A DNA stretch of 64,000 bases from NCBI RefSeq assembly GCF_004402535.1, contig NZ_SOEY01000018.1, positions 124,001 to 188,000 of the forward strand. The letters are read 5' to 3'. The notes beneath the pieces were generated by a model. The model ran no database searches and had not been told where the DNA came from. It saw only the letters and a program-made list of their open reading frames with translations. The translations under genes were made by a program, and so were the position numbers. Shown piece by piece: positions 16,735 through 26,023 of the stretch (position 1 is the first letter of the stretch; each line of letters begins with the position of its first letter). This DNA is from Cryobacterium glaciale (GTDB lineage: Bacteria > Actinomycetota > Actinomycetes > Actinomycetales > Microbacteriaceae).

Positions 16735-18153
16735 CTAGCCGGGCGTCAGCCGAGAGCTCCGCGAGGCGACCTCCGCACCCGCCTGAACGTCAAGGCGCCA
16801 GGCCTCGATCGCCGGAACCAAAAGCAGCACGGCCACAACGACGAACGCCCAGCGGTAACCAAGCTCCACCGCGCCAGGGTCAACCATCGAAGCACCGGCC
16901 GTCGTGGCCCGCACGATGAGCGCGGCCACGGCGATGCCGAGCCCGGCGGCCACCTGCTGCAGGGTCGAGGCGAGGGTATTGGCACTGGACGTGAGCGCGG
17001 TGGGCACATCGGCGAACTGCACCGAGTTGTACCCACTGAACCCGATCGAACGAAACACCCCGCTCGCGAAGAGCAGCACGGCGATGACGGTGATCGGCGT
17101 GGACGGATCGATGAACGCGCACAAAACAAAGACCACAGCACCGCCGATGTTGCTGCCCACGATCACCGTGCGGAATCCGAAGCGGCGGATCAGCGGGCTC
17201 GTTGCCGGCTTGATGAGCACGTTGCCCCCGAATACGGCCATCACGAGCAGCCCGGCCTGCACCGCACTCCAGCCGAACCCGGTCTGGAACAGCAGCACGA
17301 ACAAAAACGGCGCAGCGCCGATCACCAGCCGGTACACACCGCCGCCGACGTTACCCACCCGAAAGGTGGGGATGGTCAGCGCGGTCAGGTCGAGCAGCGG
17401 ATGCTTCGTGCGTCGCAACCGCAGCACAGCGCACCCGCCGACGACAGCCGCCAGCGCCAGCAGCCCGCCAGCCCACCACCAGTTCGACGTCGCTGACCCG
17501 ACCTGTTCCATGCCGAGCACGAGCGCGGCGAGCGCCACACCCACCAGCACGAAGCCAGCCCAGTCCAGCCGACGCCGGTACACCGGATCGATCGCTGGCA
17601 CCAGCCGGAGCGCCGCCAGAAACGCGACGATACCGATCGGGACGTTGATGAGGAAGATCCACTGCCAGCCGACAGTGTCAGCGATCACCCCTCCGACCAC
17701 GGGCGCGAGCACGGGTGCCAGCAGGGCGGGCCAGGTGAGGTAGGCCATGGCATCCAGCAGGTCACGCTTCTCGATCTGGCGCAGAACGGCCAGCCGCCCA
17801 ACCGGCACCATCATCGCGCCGCCCACCCCCTGGAGCACGCGCATGGCAACGAGCATCGGCAGCGTCGTGCTGAGTGCACAGAGAGCGGATGCCACGGTGA
17901 AGATCACAATCGCCCAGGCGAAGATGCGCTTGGTGCCGAAGCGATCCGCCAGCCATCCGCTCACCGGAACACCGATCGCGAGGGTCAGCAGATAGGCGGT
18001 CATGGCGATGTTGATATCGACGGCGTCCACGCCGAGGTCGACCGCCATGGCCGGCGCGGCGGTCTGGATGATCGTTCCGTCGAGGATCTCCATGAAGGTT
18101 GTGCCGGCGACGAGCAGGGCGAGGGGCCGGTTGAGGGTCGCCGATCGCATCAT
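16735..18153 (-). CDS. MFS drug efflux transporter, DHA2 (EmrB/QacA-type)
   Basis: A 472-aa membrane protein with about 13-14 predicted helices. Motif A-like GWLADRFGTKRIFAW and motif C-like PVVGGVIADTVGWQWIFLINVPIG mark the DHA2 drug:H+ antiporter group. The first of two adjacent ATG codons (18153, 18150) is chosen, downstream of GGGAGAG. It lies 96 nt after the alpha/beta hydrolase gene on the same strand. Substrates are unknown; it could export a toxic aldehyde or antibiotic. Confidence 0.85.
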   Translation of the reverse strand: MMRSATLNRPLALLVAGTTFMEILDGTIIQTAAPAMAVDLGVDAVDINIAMTAYLLTLAIGVPVSGWLADRFGTKRIFAWAIVIFTVASALCALSTTLPMLVAMRVLQGVGGAMMVPVGRLAVLRQIEKRDLLDAMAYLTWPALLAPVLAPVVGGVIADTVGWQWIFLINVPIGIVAFLAALRLVPAIDPVYRRRLDWAGFVLVGVALAALVLGMEQVGSATSNWWWAGGLLALAAVVGGCAVLRLRRTKHPLLDLTALTIPTFRVGNVGGGVYRLVIGAAPFLFVLLFQTGFGWSAVQAGLLVMAVFGGNVLIKPATSPLIRRFGFRTVIVGSNIGGAVVFVLCAFIDPSTPITVIAVLLFASGVFRSIGFSGYNSVQFADVPTALTSSANTLASTLQQVAAGLGIAVAALIVRATTAGASMVDPGAVELGYRWAFVVVAVLLLVPAIEAWRLDVQAGAEVASRSSRLTPG

Positions 18154-18249
18154 GGTCCCATTCTCTCCCAACCCGAAAAGCACGCCGCGCCACCTGACGG
18201 TCCGCACTCCGGCCGCGCAAGCCACCATCGCGCGCCACCCGCCCGAGAT

Positions 18250-18981
18250 TCAGGCCAGAAATTGCAGGGCGGCCTGCTGGAACTCGCGCGAAGTCAGCGC
18301 CGTGAAGTGGGTGCGGCCCGGCAACTCGAGGTATTGCGCGCCGCGTTCGGCCGCCAGGGCCGCGACCCCGGCCGGAATCGCGTCTGCTCCGCCGGCCACG
18401 AACAGCTGCGGGATGCCGGCGGGTACGTCGAGCGTGCACCCCGCGACCCCCCGCACGCAGGCCAGCAGCGCTTCGCGGTCGGCTCCGGCCGCGATATACG
18501 GGCCGAGCACCGCCGCGATGGACGGGTCGGCGGGCCGATCGCCGGACATCACGTACCGGTCCAGAGCGCCCCGGTCCCAAGTGTCGAACAGTTCGAGCGG
18601 CCCGGCCCCGCCGAGCACGAGGCTGCGCACCCGTTCCGGCACCAGTCGGGCCAGGGCGGCGACAACCCGGGAGCCCATGGAGTAGCCGATCACGTCGACC
18701 CGCTCGAGTTCAAGGGTGTCGAGCACGGCCACGAGGTCCGCCGCCAGCTGCCGCGGTGCGTAATCGGCGGCGCGGTGCGGCTTGTCACTGTGGCCGTGGC
18801 CGCGCAGGTCGGGGGTGATCGCGCCGCGGCCGGCTTCGCCCAGGGCACGAACCCAGCCGGAGCTACTCCAGGTAGCCGCTGCGGTCGACGCGAAACCGTG
18901 CACGAGCAGAACCGGCCGCTCTCCCCCTGTGGCATCGAAGGCCACACGCACACCGTCGATCCTTCTGGCGAACCGGGTCAC
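18250..18981 (-). CDS. Alpha/beta hydrolase
   Basis: A 243-aa soluble hydrolase. The HG motif is in LLVHGFAST, the nucleophile elbow is GYSMGS with its Ser near residue 100, and the catalytic His is in PGRTHFTAL near the C-terminus. It starts with GTG at 18981, and the GTG overlaps the TGA of pncA by 4 nt, so the two are translationally coupled. The substrate is unknown; coupling to pncA might suggest an amide or ester partner, but that is only context. Confidence 0.85.
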   Translation of the reverse strand: MTRFARRIDGVRVAFDATGGERPVLLVHGFASTAAATWSSSGWVRALGEAGRGAITPDLRGHGHSDKPHRAADYAPRQLAADLVAVLDTLELERVDVIGYSMGSRVVAALARLVPERVRSLVLGGAGPLELFDTWDRGALDRYVMSGDRPADPSIAAVLGPYIAAGADREALLACVRGVAGCTLDVPAGIPQLFVAGGADAIPAGVAALAAERGAQYLELPGRTHFTALTSREFQQAALQFLA

Positions 18982-19568
18982 TCGACGGCGTCGCTCGCGG
19001 CGAACACCGCGCCGGCGTGCGCCATCTCGGCGAGAGCGGCCGCGGTGGATTCGGCGGCGACCCCGGCCACCAGGTCCGTCAGTACACGAACGTGCTGGCC
19101 GTGTTCGAGGGCGTCGAGGGTGGACGCCCGCACGCAGTAATCGGTGGCGAGCCCGACCATATCGATGTCTGTCACGCCGTGCTCGCTCAGCAGCGACCCC
19201 ACAGTCTGCCCGGCCTCGGTGGTGCCCTCGAAGATGGAGTAGGCGGGCTTGCCCTGGCCCTTGCGAATGTGGAAGGTCACGGCATCCGTTGTGAGGGCGG
19301 GGTGATATTCGGCGCCAGCTGTGCCCGCCACGCAGTGCACGGGCCAGGTCGTGACGTAGTCGGGAGCCGCGTCGCGGGCGAAGTGGCCGCCGTTGTCGTT
19401 GCCGATATCGTGCCAGTCGCGCGAGGCGAATACGTATTTATAGGCGAGGGGATGCTGCGCCAACAGCGCGCTCACGCCCGCAGCGACCGCAGCCCCGCCG
19501 TCTACGGCGAGCGCGCCGCCCTCGGTGAAGTCGTTCTGAACGTCGATGATGAACAGTGCACGGGTCAC
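18978..19568 (-). CDS. pncA: Nicotinamidase/pyrazinamidase
   Basis: A 196-aa isochorismatase-fold amidase that converts nicotinamide to nicotinate in NAD salvage. The catalytic triad is Asp9 (FIIDVQNDF), Lys103 (IRKGQ) and Cys145 (ATDYCV). Asp51 and His53 in SRDWHD are expected metal ligands. It starts with GTG at 19568 after GAAGGAG. It lies 17 nt downstream of the dacB-like gene and overlaps the following hydrolase by 4 nt, forming a three-gene transcript. Confidence 0.95.
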   Translation of the reverse strand: MTRALFIIDVQNDFTEGGALAVDGGAAVAAGVSALLAQHPLAYKYVFASRDWHDIGNDNGGHFARDAAPDYVTTWPVHCVAGTAGAEYHPALTTDAVTFHIRKGQGKPAYSIFEGTTEAGQTVGSLLSEHGVTDIDMVGLATDYCVRASTLDALEHGQHVRVLTDLVAGVAAESTAAALAEMAHAGAVFAASDAVE

Positions 19569-19585
19569 GATGTCTCCTTCGAAAA

Positions 19586-21064
19586 TCAGTTGTTAGAGAG
19601 ATTATTGCCGCAGTGGAAGAAGCCGGTGGCCAGGGTGTCGATGGCGATTTTCGCGTTCGAGCTCACGTTACCTATGGCATAGATGGCGAAGGTAAGCGGG
19701 GTGCCGTCGGCGGCATGGATGACGCCCGCGAGGGTGTAGCCGGTGTCGATCCAGCCGGTCTTGGCGAAAACGGCGCCGTCGGCGGCGGAATTGGCTCCGG
19801 CGAAACGGTCGCTGTAGGAGAGCGATCCGCGCGGTCCCCCGGCGATCGGCAGGCCGTCGAACAGCACTCCGAGGTTGCCCTCGCGGGCGTTGACCTTGAG
19901 AAACAGGGCGGTCAGGTAGGCTGGCGACACGGCATTGTTCGGGCTGAGGCCCGAACCGTCCTTGATGATCATGCCGGTCGTGTCGATGCCGTAGGCGGCC
20001 AGACCGCCGACGATGCCCGCCTGCAGCGCGGAGAAAGAGTTGCCTGCACCGTTTTCGATGGCCACGAGGCGCGCGAGCATCTCGGCGAGGGTGTTGTCAC
20101 TCACAATCAGGGACTGCTGAACAAGGGTCGACACCGTCGCGGACTGCACGGCGGCGAGTTGCGCTGCGCCGGCCGGGGCGGTGGCCTGGCTGATCGTGAG
20201 TTGGCCGCCAAGGGCGTCAGCGAAGGCCTGGCCCGCCCGGGCAATCGGGTCTTCACTACGGGCCGAGGTACTGCGGGTGGGGTCATTGCGGTCGCCGTCG
20301 ACCATGAGCGCGGTGATCTCGGGCATGTAGCCGAGGCCGAGTTCGGTGCGCGCCCAGCCCTCGTCCCAGTCGGGGCCCGAGAAATACGAGGAGTCGAGCA
20401 CGAGCGAGGTGATCGGCGGGTTGGCCGGATCGGCGGCCCAGGCGACCATGGTCTGGGTGGCGAGGTCGTCGAGGTGGGCGGCGCCGGTGTAGAACGGTTC
20501 CTGGCCGGTGGGCAGCCGGGACAGGGTGAGGTCTCCGCCACCGACGAGCACGATCTGGCCCGGTTCGGCGCCCGTCACGACGCGGGTGGTGGCCCGATAG
20601 TCGCTGCCGAGCACGCTGAGTGCGGCGGCCGAGGTGAGCACCTTCATGACGCTCGCCGTGCGCGACGACGTCGTTCCGCCGCGGTCGAACAGCACCTCAC
20701 CGGTGCTGGCGTTGACCACCTGCGCCTGAAATTCGGCGAGCCTCCCATCGGCGGCGAGCCCGGCGACCGAGCAGGTGCGCAGCCGGCTGGCCGTCGTCGC
20801 CTCGGCGGGCACCGGCCGGGCCGGGTCGACGGTGGGCGTGGGGCTCGGCGTTGCCGTCGGTGAATTCACAGCGGATGCCGCCGCCGGCTCGTTCGCGCCG
20901 GTCTGCGTTCCGGCGAACACGGCCCCACTGCCCAGCAGCACGAAGACGAGGGCGCCCGCGGCGATCAGCCAGGCCCGGCGGTGCCGGTTGAAGACGGCCG
21001 CGATCCCGCCGCGCGGGGCACCGCCAGCCGTGCCGGGTTCGGGTGTCTGCACTGGTTCTTCCAC
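19586..21064 (-). CDS. dacB: D-alanyl-D-alanine carboxypeptidase/endopeptidase, PBP4 (DacB) type
   Basis: A 492-aa penicillin-binding protein of class C, family S13. One membrane anchor lies at about residues 31-52, then a Thr/Pro/Ser-rich spacer. The active-site motifs are SVMK at 138-141, SDN in VSDNTLAEM, and KTG in VFAKTGW. It trims or cuts peptidoglycan cross-links outside the cell. In many actinobacteria this gene lies near tilS-hpt-ftsH, but here it precedes pncA. The ATG at 21064 is the annotated start. Confidence 0.92.
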   Translation of the reverse strand: MEEPVQTPEPGTAGGAPRGGIAAVFNRHRRAWLIAAGALVFVLLGSGAVFAGTQTGANEPAAASAVNSPTATPSPTPTVDPARPVPAEATTASRLRTCSVAGLAADGRLAEFQAQVVNASTGEVLFDRGGTTSSRTASVMKVLTSAAALSVLGSDYRATTRVVTGAEPGQIVLVGGGDLTLSRLPTGQEPFYTGAAHLDDLATQTMVAWAADPANPPITSLVLDSSYFSGPDWDEGWARTELGLGYMPEITALMVDGDRNDPTRSTSARSEDPIARAGQAFADALGGQLTISQATAPAGAAQLAAVQSATVSTLVQQSLIVSDNTLAEMLARLVAIENGAGNSFSALQAGIVGGLAAYGIDTTGMIIKDGSGLSPNNAVSPAYLTALFLKVNAREGNLGVLFDGLPIAGGPRGSLSYSDRFAGANSAADGAVFAKTGWIDTGYTLAGVIHAADGTPLTFAIYAIGNVSSNAKIAIDTLATGFFHCGNNLSNN

Positions 21065-21098
21065 CTCCGTATGCTAACCGACGCGCCTTGCAGTCGGG

Positions 21099-22085
21099 CT
21101 ATTCGCCCGGGTAGCGCAGTCCGATCCGGGCTCGCACCGCGTCGAGGGTGCGCATGATGGCGACCGATTCCTCGGCCGGCATGACGTCGCTCGAGATCGT
21201 TCCGGCGCGAATCAGTGCCTCGGCTGCGACCGCTTCGAAGTGCATCCCGCGCCCGGTGAATTCGGCGGGCAAAAATATCTCGAGCACGGCGCCGAGGGTG
21301 TCGAGCACCCGAAAACCGGTCGGCGCGTACCAGACGGCGTCGATGTCGATGCGCCCGTGGGTGCCGATGATCGACGCCGTGGTCGGTCCAAGGGTGTCAC
21401 TCGCCGAGAACGTCGTGGCGATCTGGCCGCCGGCGTAGCGAAAAATCGTCGCGACCTGGGCATCCGCTCCGGTGGCCTTGAACGAGGCGCTGGCCAGGAT
21501 CGTGTCGGGTGGCCCGAACACGGCGTGCGCGAAGTTGATCGGGTAGACGCCGAGGTCGAGCAGCGCGCCGCCGCCGAGGGCGAGCGCGTTCAGCCGGTGC
21601 TCGGGGTCGTCGGGAAGATCCTGGGTGTGGTCGGCGAGCAGGCTGCGGACGTCGCCGAGGGTTCCGGCGGCGAGAATCTCGCGGATACGCGCCATGTGCG
21701 GCAGAAATCTGGTCCACATGGCTTCGAGGACGAGCAGGTTCTTGCTCGCGGCGAGGCCGACGACCTGTCGGGCTTCGTTGGCGTTGAGCGCAAACGGCTT
21801 CTCGATCAGCACGTGCTTGCCGGCATTCAGCGCGAGGGCAGCGTGCTCGGCGTGAAACGGGTGCGGCGTCGACACGTAGATGACGTCGACTTCGGGGTCG
21901 TTCACGAGGGCTGCATAGCTGGCATGCGCGGTGGGGATGGCGAATTCGGCGGCGAAGGCATCCGCTGTGGCCTGGCTGCGCGAGCCGACGGCCTGCACGG
22001 TGTGGCCGTTCTGCACGAGGTCATGGGTGAACAGGTGGGCGATGCCGCCGGTGGCCAGGATTCCCCAGCGAATGAGAGCCGTCAT
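21099..22085 (-). CDS. Gfo/Idh/MocA-family NAD(P)-dependent oxidoreductase
   Basis: A 328-aa dehydrogenase. The N-terminal Rossmann fold has GILATGGIAHLF, the EKP motif (HVLIEKPFALN) carries the expected catalytic Lys, and the C-terminal beta-sheet domain follows. The family oxidises or reduces sugars, inositols and related polyols; the substrate is not evident. The ATG at 22085 is at the natural N-terminus. It is transcribed divergently from the small gene at 22152. Confidence 0.9.
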   Translation of the reverse strand: MTALIRWGILATGGIAHLFTHDLVQNGHTVQAVGSRSQATADAFAAEFAIPTAHASYAALVNDPEVDVIYVSTPHPFHAEHAALALNAGKHVLIEKPFALNANEARQVVGLAASKNLLVLEAMWTRFLPHMARIREILAAGTLGDVRSLLADHTQDLPDDPEHRLNALALGGGALLDLGVYPINFAHAVFGPPDTILASASFKATGADAQVATIFRYAGGQIATTFSASDTLGPTTASIIGTHGRIDIDAVWYAPTGFRVLDTLGAVLEIFLPAEFTGRGMHFEAVAAEALIRAGTISSDVMPAEESVAIMRTLDAVRARIGLRYPGE

Positions 22086-22151
22086 GCCTGCAGTTTATCC
22101 ACGGGCACCGACACGCGACGTACTGACCTTTATATAGGACAAACTAGAGCG

Positions 22152-22421
22152 ATGATCACCCTGCAGCAGGATGCCGATGGCTTCATCCGCATGAACCGGC
22201 ACTTTCCCGACAACTCAGTCATCAGCATCAGTTTTACCGACGGGGCCGCGGAGGAATTCACCGGAGCCCAGCTCAACGGCGTCTTCGACGATGCGCTGGC
22301 CGAGTTTCGCGGCCAGAACCGCCTCGAGGGCGCGAAGGGATTCTCGCGGGCACCCGCCAAGACCGTGCACCCCACCAAGAACATCACCTTCGTCAAGGTG
22401 CACCCCGGAATGGCCCGCTAG
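22152..22421 (+). CDS. Small conserved-looking hypothetical protein
   Basis: An 89-aa soluble protein with acidic N-terminal and basic C-terminal halves (MITLQQDADGFIRMNRHF at the N-terminus, KTVHPTKNITFVKVHPGMAR at the C-terminus). I do not recognise the family. The ATG at 22152 lacks a strong ribosome site, but TATATA stands 18-23 nt upstream and could be a -10 element, giving a very short leader. A minus-strand open frame overlaps it and looks less protein-like. The following 141 nt to arsA show no gene. Confidence 0.6.
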   Translation: MITLQQDADGFIRMNRHFPDNSVISISFTDGAAEEFTGAQLNGVFDDALAEFRGQNRLEGAKGFSRAPAKTVHPTKNITFVKVHPGMAR

Positions 22422-22562
22422 CCTCAACCGCCCAGACCCGCACGCGCCCAAATGCTGCTCGCGCGGCCATCGGCGGCTCGCGCGGCTGGCCTACCACCCG
22501 AGCCAGCAGCATCCGCTCGCCCATGCAGCAAACGGCCGCGCAACAAGCGGATGCCGGCGCGC

Positions 22563-24320
22563 TCAGACCGGTTGCGGCGCGAGCGCCGTGAGAGCGGCGA
22601 GCTTGTCGACGCCGATCGGTTCCTCCTCGAGCAGCGGAACGATCGCGACCCGATCGGCGCGGGCGAAGACGGCCTCGATCTGGGTGGCTTCGTTGGCGGC
22701 ACGCGCCTGCAGAAACGGCGTCTCGGGGTGCGCGGCAGCGATGGAATTGTTGACGACCCAGCCCCAGGGCATGATTCCGGCACGCTGGAGATCCTGCTGC
22801 AGGCTCTCGGCCTCGAGCACGGGCGTCGTCTCCGCGAGGGTCACGAGGAGCACCTTGGTCAGCGTCGGATCCTGCAGCCGCATCAGCGGGGTCACGAAGG
22901 CCATGCTCTCCCCCATCTGGCGGGAGATTTCGCGGTGATACGACCCGGTGGCATCCAGCAGCAGCAGGGTGTGGCCGGTCGGTGCGGTGTCGACGACGAC
23001 GAATTCGTGACGGGATTCATGTACCGCCTGGGAGAACTGCCGGAACACCGCGACCTCGTCGGTGCACGGCGACAGCAGGTCTTCGGCCAGGGCGGCCCGG
23101 CCATCGTCGTCGAGGTTCTTGCCCTTGGTGGCCATGACGTGTTCGCGGTACTCGCGAATCGCCTGCTCCGGGTCGATGCGCGACACGCGCAGCCCGGGCA
23201 CGCTTCCGTGCAGGGTGTCGATCAGGTGGGCGGCCGGGTCCGTCGTGGTCAGGTGCACGGGGTGGCCGCGCTGGGCGAGGGCAACGGCGAGCGCCGCCGC
23301 GATCGTGGTCTTGCCGACGCCGCCCTTGCCCATGCAGAGGATCAGGCCGTGGCCGGTCGGCTCCAGTTCGTCGACGAAGCGGCCGAGCGGGGCCTCCAGA
23401 ACGTCGACCACGGTGTGGCCTGACACAACGCCAGCACTCTCGGCCTGGAACAGGGTACGCAGCGCGTCAATGCCCATCATGTTGCCGGACTTGAGTTCGA
23501 GAACGTCCCGCGGCAGGGCAGCGAGCGAGGTGGGAATGCCGTCCAGCGCCGCCGACTCCCGGTGGCGCACGGCTGTCGCGATCGGTTCCGTTCCCACAGC
23601 GGCGGGCAATACACCATTGATCACGACGTAGCCGCCGCGAATGCCGATCTGCGCCAACTCGCCGAAGGTACGGTCAATCTCGCTCAGAGCGGATGCCTGC
23701 GCCCGCGCCACCAGCACCAGTCGCGTGCGCTCGGGGTCGGCCAGGGCAGCGACCGCGGCGGCGTACACCGTTTTGTGCTTCTCCAGCCCCGACAGCGGAC
23801 CGAGGCAGGACGGATCGCCCTTGCCCGCATCGAGGAACTCGGTCCAGGAGCCGGGCAGCTGCAGCAGGCGGATGGTGTGGCCGGTCGGCGCGGTATCGAA
23901 GACGATGTGGTCGTAGGTCACCAGCAGGCTGTCATCGGTGAGCAGGTTGGTGAACTCGTCGAACGAGGCGACCTCGGTCGTGCACGATCCAGACAACCCC
24001 TCAGCAATGCTCGCGAGCTCGCGCTCCGGGAGCAGCCCGCGAACCGGCGCGATGATGCGTTCGCGGTAGGCATCCGCGGCCTGTTCGGGGTCGATTTCCA
24101 GCGCGCTGAGGCCCGGAATCGCGATGATCGGAGTGACCGTGTTGCCGATCGTGAGGCCGAACACCTGCCCGATGTTGGAGGCCGGGTCGGTGCTCACGAG
24201 CAGCACGCGCCGACCCCGATCGGCGAGCTCGATGGCCGTGGCGCAGGCGACGGAGGTCTTTCCCACGCCGCCCTTGCCGGTGAAGAACAGAAAGCGGGGT
24301 GGGTCTTCCAGGAACTTCAT
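22563..24320 (-). CDS. arsA: Arsenical pump-driving ATPase, two-domain
   Basis: A 585-aa protein with the classical duplicated ArsA layout: the first deviant Walker A, GKGGVGKT, at residues 15-22 and the second at about 328-335, each followed by a DTAPTGHT switch motif (VFDTAPTGHTIRLL and VVDTAPTGHTLLLL). It couples ATP hydrolysis to arsenite/antimonite extrusion with ArsB and receives metalloid from ArsD. It starts 4 nt after arsD. No arsB or acr3 transporter occurs in the window, so its membrane partner must be elsewhere or absent. Confidence 0.95.
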   Translation of the reverse strand: MKFLEDPPRFLFFTGKGGVGKTSVACATAIELADRGRRVLLVSTDPASNIGQVFGLTIGNTVTPIIAIPGLSALEIDPEQAADAYRERIIAPVRGLLPERELASIAEGLSGSCTTEVASFDEFTNLLTDDSLLVTYDHIVFDTAPTGHTIRLLQLPGSWTEFLDAGKGDPSCLGPLSGLEKHKTVYAAAVAALADPERTRLVLVARAQASALSEIDRTFGELAQIGIRGGYVVINGVLPAAVGTEPIATAVRHRESAALDGIPTSLAALPRDVLELKSGNMMGIDALRTLFQAESAGVVSGHTVVDVLEAPLGRFVDELEPTGHGLILCMGKGGVGKTTIAAALAVALAQRGHPVHLTTTDPAAHLIDTLHGSVPGLRVSRIDPEQAIREYREHVMATKGKNLDDDGRAALAEDLLSPCTDEVAVFRQFSQAVHESRHEFVVVDTAPTGHTLLLLDATGSYHREISRQMGESMAFVTPLMRLQDPTLTKVLLVTLAETTPVLEAESLQQDLQRAGIMPWGWVVNNSIAAAHPETPFLQARAANEATQIEAVFARADRVAIVPLLEEEPIGVDKLAALTALAPQPV

Positions 24321-24324
24321 GGAG

Positions 24325-24708
24325 CTAGCAGCAGCCGGTCGCGCCGCCGCAGCATCCGCTTTCGGATTTCTCGGTCAGGCCGAGCTGTACTCGGTCGGTT
24401 GGCGCAGCGAGGCCGGCGAAGGCGAGCAACTGGGCTTTCGACGGGTAGGCGCCGGTCGCCACGGTGACGCCGTCGACGACGGTGAGCGGTAGCCCGGTAG
24501 AACCGACGACGTGCATGAAGGCGCGAACAGTCTCATCGGTGGTGAAAGCCAGCGGGTCGGTGGCCAGATTGTGACGCTGGATGTCTGCGCCCTGGTCCTG
24601 CAGGCTGCGCACGCTCGCGGTCACCTCGACCAGGGACTGGTCGACGTCGACACCACAGACCCCTGTGTCGCAGCACAGGGCCGGTTCGTAGATTCGGATG
24701 GCAACCAT
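24325..24708 (-). CDS. arsD: Arsenite metallochaperone ArsD
   Basis: A 127-aa cytosolic chaperone that hands As(III)/Sb(III) to ArsA. The three essential cysteines are at the canonical positions Cys12, Cys13 and Cys18 (ALCCDTGVCG), and two further vicinal pairs end the protein (SGCCGGATGCC). The ATG at 24708 follows GGGAG. It is the first gene of arsDA and diverges from arsM across a 96-nt region with an ArsR-like operator. Confidence 0.95.
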   Translation of the reverse strand: MVAIRIYEPALCCDTGVCGVDVDQSLVEVTASVRSLQDQGADIQRHNLATDPLAFTTDETVRAFMHVVGSTGLPLTVVDGVTVATGAYPSKAQLLAFAGLAAPTDRVQLGLTEKSESGCCGGATGCC

Positions 24709-24744
24709 GTCGATCTCCCTCGTAATGTCAATTCCACTCACTAT

Positions 24745-24760
24745 ATCGATAAGTATCAAT
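24745..24760. promoter_or_regulatory. ArsR-like operator between arsD and arsM
   Basis: A 16-bp inverted repeat of the form AT-c-GATA-ag-TATC-a-AT, symmetric apart from one pair, in an AT-rich island of an otherwise GC-rich region. ArsR/SmtB repressors bind such GATA/TATC-type palindromes. No arsR gene is present in the window. Confidence 0.6.
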
Positions 24761-24804
24761 GTAGCAGTAGGCTGGTGCCGCCACCTACAGGAAAGGAACA
24801 ACTG

Positions 24805-25569
24805 ATGACCGAAAAGTCGGAGATCACGGAGTCGGTGCGCGAGCGCTACGCCGCCGCCGCGCTGCAGTTGACGGATGTCTCAAGCACGTCGTGCTGCGTA
24901 CCCACCGACCTGGGCAACGGCACCGTGTTCGGATCCGTGCTGTACACCGAGGGCGAGAATTCGCAGGTTCCCGAGGAAGCGTTTCTGGCCAGTCTCGGCT
25001 GCGGCAACCCCCCAGCGGTCGCCGACCTGCGCGCCGGGGAAAGCGTGCTCGACCTCGGCTCCGGAGGCGGCATCGACGTGCTCCTCTCTGCACGCCGGGT
25101 GGGCCCGACCGGCTTCGCGTACGGGCTCGACATGACCGACGAAATGCTCACCCTGGCACGCGCCAACGCGGCAAAAGCCGGCGCCACCAACGTTGAGTTC
25201 ATCAAGGGACAGATCGAGGCCATTCCCCTGGCCGATGACAGCATCGACGTCATCATCTCCAACTGTGTCATCAACCTCTCGGCCGACAAGAACGCGGTCA
25301 TCTCCGAGATGTTCCGGGTGTTGAAACCCGGAGGGCGCCTCGGCATCTCCGACGTCGTCGCCGAAGACCAGCTGAGCGCAGAAGACCGGGTCGCGCGCGG
25401 CAGCTACACCGGCTGCATCGCCGGAGCCCTATCGAACCGGGAGTACCTCGAGGCCCTGGCCGCAGCCGGCTTCGTCGATGCGAGCGTGGAATACACCCAC
25501 GAGGTCGCCCGCGAGATGCACGGAGCCATCGTCAAGGCCCTCAAGCCTGCCCTGGCCGCCCGGATTTGA
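24805..25569 (+). CDS. arsM: Arsenite S-adenosylmethionine methyltransferase
   Basis: A 254-aa class I methyltransferase. The SAM-binding motif LDLGSGGG is at residues 83-90 and ArsM-type cysteines occur at Cys30/Cys31, Cys66, Cys154 (SNCVIN) and Cys204 (TGCIAGA), as expected for binding trivalent arsenic. It converts As(III) to methylated, partly volatile species. The ATG at 24805 follows AAAGGA. It diverges from arsDA, so efflux-type and methylation-type arsenic handling share one control region. Confidence 0.93.
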   Translation: MTEKSEITESVRERYAAAALQLTDVSSTSCCVPTDLGNGTVFGSVLYTEGENSQVPEEAFLASLGCGNPPAVADLRAGESVLDLGSGGGIDVLLSARRVGPTGFAYGLDMTDEMLTLARANAAKAGATNVEFIKGQIEAIPLADDSIDVIISNCVINLSADKNAVISEMFRVLKPGGRLGISDVVAEDQLSAEDRVARGSYTGCIAGALSNREYLEALAAAGFVDASVEYTHEVAREMHGAIVKALKPALAARI

Positions 25570-25580
25570 AGCCACTGCGC

Positions 25581-25610
25581 TGGACAATCCCCGTGGCCCG
25601 CGGCCATAAT
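25581..25610 (+). promoter_or_regulatory. Sigma-70-type promoter giving a leaderless mRNA
   Basis: TGGACA (25581-25586), an 18-nt spacer and CATAAT (25605-25610) end 7 nt before the ATG at 25618. Transcription would start at or near the start codon, which fits the missing Shine-Dalgarno sequence of the gene. Confidence 0.6.
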
Positions 25611-25617
25611 CAAACCC

Positions 25618-25977
25618 ATGGGGGCTATACCGAGTACGACGCAGCGCACCGCCATGCAGTGGGCGGCGCTGAATCTGGGAATTGTTGTTCTGGCACTTGG
25701 ACTGGTCTGGCTGGTCAGATTCAAATCCACTGTCTGCGCCATCTCCAGCTTTGCACCGTGCCCCGGACCGGAGGCGCGGTTACTTCCCGCCGTGGTGTCA
25801 TCGGTCGTTCTGGTTCTGTTGCTCTGTGGCGCCGTGGTCGCCGCGTATGTCGTGCCGAGTGATCACCTCCTCACAGTGATGAGCTGGGTGACCTTACTTC
25901 TGGCCGTCGCGGGGTTTGTCGGCAGTCTCGTCGTGTTGTTCTCTGCCGGTTTCGTGGTCTGGCCGGTGTGGGCATGA
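25618..25977 (+). CDS. Small membrane protein, function unknown
   Basis: A 119-aa protein with three predicted membrane helices (about residues 17-33, 55-77 and 85-112) and two cysteines (STVCAISSFAPCPG) in the first external loop that could form a disulfide. It has no recognised family. It probably uses a leaderless start. It follows arsM by 48 nt, but its own promoter suggests it is independent. Confidence 0.6.
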   Translation: MGAIPSTTQRTAMQWAALNLGIVVLALGLVWLVRFKSTVCAISSFAPCPGPEARLLPAVVSSVVLVLLLCGAVVAAYVVPSDHLLTVMSWVTLLLAVAGFVGSLVVLFSAGFVVWPVWA

Positions 25978-26023
25978 CGGGTCCCGATGGCGGCTTCGCG
26001 GTAGCGGCTTAACGGTGAAACGG

